A stretch of 64,000 nt of DNA from G963668605 sp963668605. Its GTDB lineage: Bacteria > Acidobacteriota > Terriglobia > Bryobacterales > Bryobacteraceae. Position 1 is the first letter of the stretch; each line of letters starts with the position of its first letter. The notes beneath the pieces are model-generated. The model had not been told where the DNA came from, made no database searches, and saw only the letters and a program-made list of their open reading frames with translations. Made by a program: the position numbers and the translations under genes. Location: positions 4,402,001-4,466,000 of the forward strand of contig OY764903.1 of assembly GCA_963668605.1 (NCBI GenBank), written 5' to 3'. Shown here piece by piece: positions 58,282 through 64,000 of the stretch.

Positions 58282-59952
58282 CTACCCCAACTCGAATTCG
58301 ACGGTGTGATCGAAGGGCGTAAACCCAGTGATATAGACGCTCTGCCCTGCCAGTTTCGGTTCCGCGCCGCGCACCTGAGTATAGCCGTGGCCGGCGAGGC
58401 CGGGTCCGAAACGAATCACATCCGAGCCCGCACGATAGCTTGCCATTCCGCCGCGCAGCAGCCACGCGTTCGCGGTTTTCGGCGCCGGCGCACAGCCCTC
58501 CAATTTGCCGCCGTCGCGAAAACTGATCTCCACCGACAAGGGCACGTTCGCCGTTCCCGCCGATTGCAGCCGCACCCGGAAGCCCTTGGGCGTCTCCGTC
58601 ACAGTGGCGCTCTGCACGAGTTTGCAGATCTCTGTCTTGCGGCGGGCGGCGCGCGTCGCGCCCCACTCACCTGTGCCGACCTTCCGCGCGGGATCGAGCG
58701 GCTGCACATAGTCGGCTTCGAGCGTCTGCGAAAAATGATAAGCGCCGTCGCGTTTGCCGGCCGACTTGGGAACAAACTGGCCTTTCCCGAAAAATGCGCT
58801 GGCAAAACGGATGGCATTAATCACGGCCTCGCCACGCCGCAGCGTCAGGAAGTAGCTATTGCCGCCCAGCAGCATGGTTGCGCTGGTTCGCCCACGGCGG
58901 ATGCGCGCGACTTGAATCGCCGGGAACAGCTTTTCGTAATTCTCCGGCAGAGCCGCGGAGGCGGGCAGCGTTTGCGACAACTCGGGCAAATCCATGATGT
59001 CGCCGAGACTGGCGTGGCTCGCGGCAAACTCGCGAGCCAACGCGGCAAAGGCCCCGTTGCCGTCGCGCGCGGCCAGAAACGCAAGCGCGAGCCAATAAAC
59101 GCCGATCGTGCCGCGCTGGTTCAGATCCTGGCGGCGCGAGATCTCGGTCACGATTTCGTTGCCCGGGTGCAGCAGGTAGAGCATCGCGTTCAAATTGCGG
59201 CGCACGGGTTCGAGCAACTCCGGCCGGTTCAGTTTCGCAGCCAGTAGGATGAAAGCACGGTTGCACACGGTGTTGTAGACCAGCGTGCTGCGCTCCGTGT
59301 ACTGGCCATCCGCGTCGATGTCGATGCCCTCGGCAAGCCATTGCTCAATCCGTTTTGTGTACGTGGGGCTCGACCACAAAGCATGAACCTGCGCTAACGC
59401 CGAAGCGATAACCCAGCGATGATTGGGCGTGTGAACGCCGCCCTTCGCCATGCCGGCCGCAGCCTTTTTCAGGAACGGTTCCATGATCGCAGCCAGTTCA
59501 CTGTGTCCGTAACGCAGCGCAACCGAGGCGGCTTGTGCCACTTGCCAGACGACAAAACCGGTGTCGGGAGGCGAATTGAAGTTCGTGCTCAACAGATCGA
59601 TATTGCCGTCGGGCGATTGCTCGCGCTCCAGGTATCGGGCCGCCAGACGCATCCGCTCGACCAACAAATTATTCTGGTGGAATTTTGAATCGGGGTGCAG
59701 ATACGCCGTTGTGAAGGAATTCAAGATCCCGCCCGCGGCGCCGGGAGAGTAGAGACCATAGTCGTCCGGCATCGAACCGCACGAGCGCTGCGCGGCATCG
59801 GTCGCCTGCCTCTCCAGCAAACGGGCGGTATGTTCATCGTGGCGCTTGAGGATCGCGGCGTCGACCTTTGGAACTTGCACAGCCGCGGCCAATGGTCCGG
59901 ATGCGGCCACGGCCCCAAGCGCATCTCTACGGGAGATTCGAGTCTGCATCAC
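58282..59952 (-). CDS. Tat-exported (alpha/alpha) toroid protein, heparinase/lyase-like
   Basis: A 556-residue exported protein with a twin-arginine signal (MMQTRISRRDALGAVAASG). The first ~350 residues look like an (alpha/alpha) toroid (ERMRLAARYLEREQSPDGNID, FVVWQVAQAASVALRYG, GGVHTPNHRWVIASALAQVHALW), followed by a beta-sandwich C-terminal part. The NHRW segment is reminiscent of heparinase II/III and related polysaccharide lyases, which supports a uronic-acid glycan substrate. I am not certain of the family. It could cooperate with the GH2 and sulfatases elsewhere in the window. Confidence 0.75.
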   Translation of the reverse strand: MMQTRISRRDALGAVAASGPLAAAVQVPKVDAAILKRHDEHTARLLERQATDAAQRSCGSMPDDYGLYSPGAAGGILNSFTTAYLHPDSKFHQNNLLVERMRLAARYLEREQSPDGNIDLLSTNFNSPPDTGFVVWQVAQAASVALRYGHSELAAIMEPFLKKAAAGMAKGGVHTPNHRWVIASALAQVHALWSSPTYTKRIEQWLAEGIDIDADGQYTERSTLVYNTVCNRAFILLAAKLNRPELLEPVRRNLNAMLYLLHPGNEIVTEISRRQDLNQRGTIGVYWLALAFLAARDGNGAFAALAREFAASHASLGDIMDLPELSQTLPASAALPENYEKLFPAIQVARIRRGRTSATMLLGGNSYFLTLRRGEAVINAIRFASAFFGKGQFVPKSAGKRDGAYHFSQTLEADYVQPLDPARKVGTGEWGATRAARRKTEICKLVQSATVTETPKGFRVRLQSAGTANVPLSVEISFRDGGKLEGCAPAPKTANAWLLRGGMASYRAGSDVIRFGPGLAGHGYTQVRGAEPKLAGQSVYITGFTPFDHTVEFELG

Positions 59953-59971
59953 CAGATATAATTACACAGTT

Positions 59972-61180
59972 ATGAAAAAGTCATGCCTGCTATTTCTCCT
60001 CGCATTCCTCGCGCTCGGCGCACCGCCCGACGCCCGCAAAGCAGGACTCGATCCCGCCCGTCTCGCCAAGATTCCCACGCGCATGAAGGAGTTCGTCGAT
60101 CGCGGCGAATTGGCCGGCACGGTGACGCTGGTGGCGCGGCATGGCGTTGTCGCTAGCCTCGATGCCGTAGGCTGGCAAAACGTCGAAGAAAAGAAGCCGA
60201 TGCGCACAGACTCCATTTTCCAGATCATGTCGATGACGAAGCCATTCACAGGCGTCGCGATCATGACCCTGGTGGAGGAAGGCAAACTGCGTCTCTCCGA
60301 TCCCGTGGAAAAATTCATTCCCGAATTCCACGGCCAGATGTTGCTCGACTCGCCCAAAGGCGGCGAATTGAAGAAGCCGGCGCGGCCCATTCGCGTGCAT
60401 GACCTGATGACGCACACTTCCGGCATGGTGGGGCCGTCCGGGGACATCAAGGATCTGTACCAGAAGATGAATCTGACGCTGGCCGAAGCCGTCGCGATCT
60501 ATGCAAAACAACCGCTCGTCTTCGAACCGGGGTCGAAGTGGCAGTACTGCAACGTCGGTATCGCGACGCTGGGCCGCATCGTCGAAGTGGTCTCCGGGCA
60601 GCCGTTTGAAAAGTTCCTCGACACGCGCATTTTCCAGCCTCTCGGTATGAAAGACAGCTTCCTGTTCCCACCCGCGGACAAGACCGCGCGCGTCGCGTTG
60701 CTCTACAAATCGAACAAAGGGCAACTTGCGCGGGCGGGAGCGGAGGCGCTCGGCGGCGATTCGGCGCTGTACCGTAAGGGTGCGAAATACGCAGCGCCGG
60801 AGTTCGGCTTGTACTCGACGGCATCCGATCTCGCGGCGTTCTATCAGATGATGCTCAACGGCGGGAAGTTGAACGGGCGGCGCATTCTATCGCCCGCTTC
60901 CGTCGACGTGATGACCAAGGTCCACACTGGCGATCTCAAGGCCGGACATATGTTGGGCACCGGATTCGGACTCACGTGGGAAGTCGTGAAGGAACCGATT
61001 GGCTCCTCCGCACTGCTTTCGCCGGGAACATTCGGACACGGCGGCGCGTTCAACACGCATGGCTACATCGACAAGGCGAAGGATATGGTCGGCGTGTTTT
61101 TGACGCAGAGTAGCGGTGGAACCAGCGGCACGGACGCGAAGTACGCATTCATGGCGATGGCCGCCTCCGCGCTCGAATAG
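59972..61180 (+). CDS. Serine hydrolase of the class C beta-lactamase family
   Basis: A 402-residue exported hydrolase (signal MKKSCLLFLLAFLALG). The catalytic Ser87-x-x-Lys90 lies in IFQIMSMTKPFTG, the Tyr-x-Asn element is in SKWQYCNVGIATLG, and the C-terminal glycine-rich strand region is FGHGGAFNTHGYID, with His in place of the KTG lysine, as in esterase-type members. An esterase or D-amino-peptidase role is more likely than antibiotic resistance. The start is the ATG at 59972; it is divergent from the toroid gene, 19 bases away. Confidence 0.9.
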   Translation: MKKSCLLFLLAFLALGAPPDARKAGLDPARLAKIPTRMKEFVDRGELAGTVTLVARHGVVASLDAVGWQNVEEKKPMRTDSIFQIMSMTKPFTGVAIMTLVEEGKLRLSDPVEKFIPEFHGQMLLDSPKGGELKKPARPIRVHDLMTHTSGMVGPSGDIKDLYQKMNLTLAEAVAIYAKQPLVFEPGSKWQYCNVGIATLGRIVEVVSGQPFEKFLDTRIFQPLGMKDSFLFPPADKTARVALLYKSNKGQLARAGAEALGGDSALYRKGAKYAAPEFGLYSTASDLAAFYQMMLNGGKLNGRRILSPASVDVMTKVHTGDLKAGHMLGTGFGLTWEVVKEPIGSSALLSPGTFGHGGAFNTHGYIDKAKDMVGVFLTQSSGGTSGTDAKYAFMAMAASALE

Positions 61181-61218
61181 GCGCTTGTACCCGGTCGTTC
61201 GGTTTGAGTGATGTTCGC

Positions 61219-63094
61219 ATCGGGTGGAGTGACCGGGATTTCGCCCGGCCACCCTCCCACACCACCGGACGTGCGGTTTTCCGCATCCGGCGGTTGAACC
61301 AAAGGCGATCTAACGAGCCTCAAGATCGGTTGGAAACAAGAAGCCGTATCTCCGCAGTTTCGCGTGGCTGATGGCGGTGTTGATTACAGGATGCACCGCC
61401 ATCGCCCATGCTCCGCGACTGCTGCCGACCACGCCTAAGTGCCGGTCCCGCGTGATGCCAAGCTGCCGTAACTTTCGCAGTCGTCCCCGCGTGTCGTGCC
61501 ATCGCAACCAGAAACACTTCCGAATGTGCCGTCGAACCCAGCTTTCCAGGTCGCGAATCCGGGTCCGTGCTTCGACCAGCCGGAAGTACCCCCACCAGCC
61601 ACGCACGTAGCGGTTCCAATCGTCACGCAGTTGTTTACTGCTGCGACTTCGCCGCGCATCCCAGAGTTCGCGAACCCGGTCCTTGAATCGTTCGACACTC
61701 TCCGGTGCTATTCCGATCCGCTTCTTGCAGTCCAGTCGAAAGCCCAGGAACTTACGTTCCCAAACCCTCCCCGTTCCGCTCTTGGCGGCATTCACCTTCA
61801 ACCGCAGATGCTTCTCGATCCAGCCCTGTATCGAAGCCAGCGTTCGCTCCGCCGCCGCTTGACTGCCTACGTAGATATTGCAGTCATCGGCATAGCGGCA
61901 GAAGCTGTGCTGCCTCCGCTCCAGTTCCTTATCGAGCGCGTCCAGGTAGATGTTGGCCAGCAATGGAGACAGCGGTCCGCCTTGCGGCGTTCCCTCCACG
62001 CTTTTCGTCACCACCCCGTTCACCATGCTTCCCCGCCGCAGGTATTTCCCAATCAGTTGCAACACCCGTTTGTCCCGGATCACTTCCGCGATCCGGCCTA
62101 TCAGGATGTCGTGATTGACGTGGTCGAAGAACTTGGCGATGTCTAGATCCACCACCCAGTCCTTCCCTCCCTGCGCATATTGCTGTGCGGCTCGCACGGC
62201 GTCCTGTGCGCTGCGCCCCGGCCGGAATCCGTAACTGTGCCCGCTGAATTGCGGATCGAAGACCGGTGTCAGCACTTGCAATAACAACTGCTGTATGAAC
62301 CGGTCCTGTACCGTCGGGATGCCCAGTGTCCGCGTGCCCCCGCTTGGCTTCGGTATCTCTACACGCCTCACGGGACTTGGAACGTAGGTCCCCTTCAGAA
62401 GTTTGTCTTTGAGGATCCACCAGTTCGCCTGAAGATGCGATTCCAGTTGCGCCGTCGTCATCCGATCGATACCCGCCGCTCCCCGGTTGCGTTTCACCGC
62501 CGCCAGCGCTTGCGCGTAGTTCTCGTCCCGTACGGCTGTTTCCATTAACGTCTCGTACATTGCTCTCCGTCGAGAGGTTCGCAGAGCTCCGGCATCGTCT
62601 CCTCGCGTTCAGACTTCCGCGGCTGCACCGCCTGATCCGAAAGCACTCCCGGGCTCTCGCCACCGTAGTTGTGACGTCCCGCGATTCGAGTTCGCTTATT
62701 GCGCCGGCCTCCAGTTCCTCCTCTAGCTCCAATGCATTGGTCCTTCGGCCCTTCGCTCCACCGTCATTACAACGGCTTCTTCGCTACTACGGCCTCTGCT
62801 GACTTCTCCTCCACTCTCATGCAAGAGATCTCCCCAGGTAAGGTGCAGAATCTGTCCCCTCGTGCCGACTGGCTGTACCTGATGCGTCTTGATGATCTTT
62901 GGGCTTCGCTGTTTGGCGCCAGCTTGCCGCCCGCACCCGGCCTCACTGCCAGTTCGTGTCCCTACGGTCGAGAGTTTGCTACGCGCTTCTTTCGGCTTCG
63001 CCTCGCGGCTACGCCTTGCGTTTCGCTACGGTTGCCTTCATCGGCTCCGATTGGCTCCTTTCATCCAATTAGATTCTGCCCATGCTGGGCACAC
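61219..63094 (-). mobile_element. Complete group II intron, group IIC-like, 1,876 bases
   Basis: On the minus strand the intron begins GTGTGCCCAGCATGGGC (5' end at 63094) and continues with AATCTAATTGGATGAAAG, typical of domain I. It encodes one reverse transcriptase in domain IV. Domain V lies at about 61262-61293 (CCGCCGGATGCGG-AAAA-CCGCACGTCCGGTGG) with a CGC catalytic triad. It ends after domain VI with CCCGAT at 61219. The 5' exon is the arm of a dispersed hairpin repeat (GACCGGAGGC|GTGTG), which fits the preference of IIC introns for the base of a stem-loop. Boundaries are read by eye from the consensus. Confidence 0.85.
61310..62560 (-). CDS. ltrA: Group II intron reverse transcriptase/maturase
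   Basis: A 416-residue intron-encoded protein that helps splicing and copies the intron into DNA. The RT domain runs from GAAGIDRMTT through IPTVQDRFIQQLLLQVL, YGFRPGRSAQDAV, VVDLDIAKFFDHVNHD, GTPQGGPLSPLLANIYLD and the active site FCRYADDCNIYV. The maturase X domain is WNRYVRGWWGYFRLVEA. It ends LRRYGFLFPTDLEAR, so the HNH endonuclease domain is missing, as in the IIC class. The frame is intact, so the element may still be active. Confidence 0.95.
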   Translation of the reverse strand: MYETLMETAVRDENYAQALAAVKRNRGAAGIDRMTTAQLESHLQANWWILKDKLLKGTYVPSPVRRVEIPKPSGGTRTLGIPTVQDRFIQQLLLQVLTPVFDPQFSGHSYGFRPGRSAQDAVRAAQQYAQGGKDWVVDLDIAKFFDHVNHDILIGRIAEVIRDKRVLQLIGKYLRRGSMVNGVVTKSVEGTPQGGPLSPLLANIYLDALDKELERRQHSFCRYADDCNIYVGSQAAAERTLASIQGWIEKHLRLKVNAAKSGTGRVWERKFLGFRLDCKKRIGIAPESVERFKDRVRELWDARRSRSSKQLRDDWNRYVRGWWGYFRLVEARTRIRDLESWVRRHIRKCFWLRWHDTRGRLRKLRQLGITRDRHLGVVGSSRGAWAMAVHPVINTAISHAKLRRYGFLFPTDLEAR

Positions 63095-63258
63095 GCCTCC
63101 GGTCACTCTCGTTCCCGGCACCGTTTGAGCAGCGTTAAGTGGCCGCCACGGTGAACAGCGCCAGCGACCGGAGGCGTTCCCTTCCGACGGTGCCAGGAGC
63201 GAAAGCGACCGGAGGCGTTCCCTTCCAACAGTGCCGGGAGCGGTAGTGACTGGAGGCG
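63095..63258. repeat. Dispersed repeat cluster: one inverted and three tandem units
   Basis: The minus-oriented unit R1 (63095-63126) is interrupted by the intron at its 3' edge. Plus-oriented units R2 (63148-63185 with linker, slightly shortened), R3 (63186-63226) and R4 (63227-63258) follow, with a period of about 40 bases and linker TTCCCTTCC after R2 and R3. The consensus is ACGGTGCCGGGAGCGRNAGC then GACCGGAGGCG. R1 and R2 can pair into a hairpin. This fills the gap between the intron and pntB. Confidence 0.85.
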
Positions 63259-63268
63259 TAATCATGAA

Positions 63269-64000
63269 CTACGAGTTCGTCACCGCCGCCACTTCTTTTA
63301 CAAGACTGCTCAGGAACGCTTTGGCGTCGCCGAACAGCATCAGAGTTTTTTCCATGTAGTAGAGTTCGTTGTCGATACCCGCGAAGCCCGGATTCATGCT
63401 GCGCTTGATCACCATTACCGTGCGCGCGTGATCGGTGTTAAGAATCGGCATTCCGTAGATCGGACTGCTCTTGTCGTGCCGCGCTGCGGGATTCGTCACG
63501 TCGTTGGCGCCGATCACCAACGCGACGTCCGCCTGCGCAAAGTCCGAATTAATGTCATCCATCTCGAAGAGCCTGTCGTAGGGAATCTCGGCTTCGGCGA
63601 GCAGCACGTTCATGTGGCCCGGCATGCGTCCGGCGACCGGATGAATGGCGAAGCGCACATCGACGCCGCGCTTGCTCAGCAGATCGAACAACTCGCGCAA
63701 CTTGTGCTGCGCCTGAGCGACGGCGAGTCCGTAGCCGGGCACAACGATCACCGTGCGGGCCGCTTCGAGAATCGAGGCCGCCTCTTCGGCGTTGGCGCTG
63801 CGATACGGCTTCGCTTCTGCGTGCCCCGCGGCCACCTGCAACTGTCCGAAGGCGCCGAAGAGCACGTTGGAGAACGAGCGGTTCATCGCGCGGCACATGA
63901 TGATGGAGAGGATGAAACCCGACGAGCCATCCAATGCGCCGGCGATAATCAGCAGCTTGTTATCGAAGGCAAAACCCATCGCGCACGCGGCCAGTCCGGC
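63269..64000 (-). CDS. pntB: NAD(P) transhydrogenase subunit beta, 5' end missing (cut by window edge)
   Basis: The C-terminal ~243 residues of PntB, the proton-translocating transhydrogenase subunit that binds NADP(H). The reading frame is open to base 64000 (AGLAACAMGFAFDNKLLIIAGAL is the end of the membrane part), so the listed ATG at 63979 is internal. The dIII nucleotide domain shows VIVVPGYGLAVAQAQHKLREL, IHPVAGRMPGHMNVLLAEA, NDVTNPAARHDKSSPIYGMPIL and KRSMNPGFAGIDNELYY. The gene is cut by the window edge rather than broken. Confidence 0.95.
   Translation of the reverse strand, partial: AGLAACAMGFAFDNKLLIIAGALDGSSGFILSIIMCRAMNRSFSNVLFGAFGQLQVAAGHAEAKPYRSANAEEAASILEAARTVIVVPGYGLAVAQAQHKLRELFDLLSKRGVDVRFAIHPVAGRMPGHMNVLLAEAEIPYDRLFEMDDINSDFAQADVALVIGANDVTNPAARHDKSSPIYGMPILNTDHARTVMVIKRSMNPGFAGIDNELYYMEKTLMLFGDAKAFLSSLVKEVAAVTNS

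Noticed and set aside
59972..61180. Antibiotic-resistance beta-lactamase
   Set aside because: The SxxK and YxN elements are shared with esterases and peptidases of the family, and the KTG triad is not evident, so a resistance call is not supported.
62931..62940. GTGCG at 62936 as the intron 5' end
   Set aside because: It would leave out the typical domain I start (GTGTGCCCAGCATGGGC, AATCTAATTGGATGAAAG) located further upstream. The 63094 boundary gives the expected ~1.9 kb length and puts the junction inside a known repeat.
62699..63154. Plus-strand frame of 151 codons (ends KWPPR) upstream of the reverse transcriptase
   Set aside because: It is the antisense of group II intron domain I and of the repeat arm; such frames recur beside introns of this kind and do not encode proteins.

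Overview
The window is GC-rich, gene-dense bacterial DNA, most likely from the Acidobacteriota order Bryobacterales (Solibacter/Bryobacter relatives). Three things point there: a 1,176-residue TonB-dependent receptor with an N-terminal carboxypeptidase-regulatory-like domain; a secreted protein carrying the TIGR03437 domain, known mainly from Solibacter; and several Tat-exported sulfatases and hydrolases. LpxC, TolC/RND efflux and TonB-type receptors show a Gram-negative envelope. The placement is an inference from gene content only.

Layout. 1-5 kb: the 5' two thirds of gltB (cut by the window edge) with a divergent LysR gene, and a Gly/Asn-rich secreted protein. 5-11.4 kb: a UDP-glucuronate decarboxylase-like SDR, a membrane-bound HdrD-like Fe-S oxidoreductase and the giant receptor. 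11.5-18 kb: tRNA-Lys, a NarL-type two-component pair, and a probable compatible-solute cluster (phosphatase, two glycosyltransferases, MscS-like membrane protein) suggesting glucosylglycerate or mannosylglucosylglycerate synthesis. 18-25.7 kb: a GH2 glycosidase and three Tat-exported sulfatases, presumably acting on sulfated glycans. 25.7-31.2 kb: the TIGR03437 protein, tRNA-Sec, a phosphatidyltransferase and lpxC. 31.3-42.3 kb: polA, a lipoprotein cyclophilin, tldD/tldE, small conserved genes, a molybdopterin oxidoreductase and an MBL hydrolase. 42.4-49.6 kb: a TetR-regulated RND efflux operon and a previously hidden 46-residue secreted protein. 49.6-53.2 kb: a second NarL-type two-component pair and dnaB. 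53.3-61.2 kb: a frameshifted pseudogene, folE with two tandem PTPS paralogues, tlpA, a GlcD-like flavoprotein, a toroid-type hydrolase/lyase and a class C beta-lactamase-like hydrolase. 61.2-63.1 kb: a complete group II intron. 63.3-64 kb: the 3' part of pntB.

The most unusual content is non-coding. (1) A multi-hairpin element occurs twice (20605-20724 and 38034-38121). Its four short-loop stems differ in sequence between copies, yet every difference is matched by a compensatory change. One copy lies in-frame inside a secreted protein gene. (2) A second family of ~31-bp units forms head-to-head pairs in three convergent intergenic regions (42.4, 58.2 and 63.1 kb). The group II intron, which has the CGC triad of group IIC introns, is inserted exactly at the base of one of these hairpins. 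(3) A 15-bp tandem palindromic operator array overlaps the tetR promoter. (4) A three-way-junction-like leader precedes the second histidine kinase. (5) A cluster of DnaA-box-like sites lies upstream of dnaB.

No phage, CRISPR array or conjugative module was seen. The intron is the only clear autonomous mobile element.
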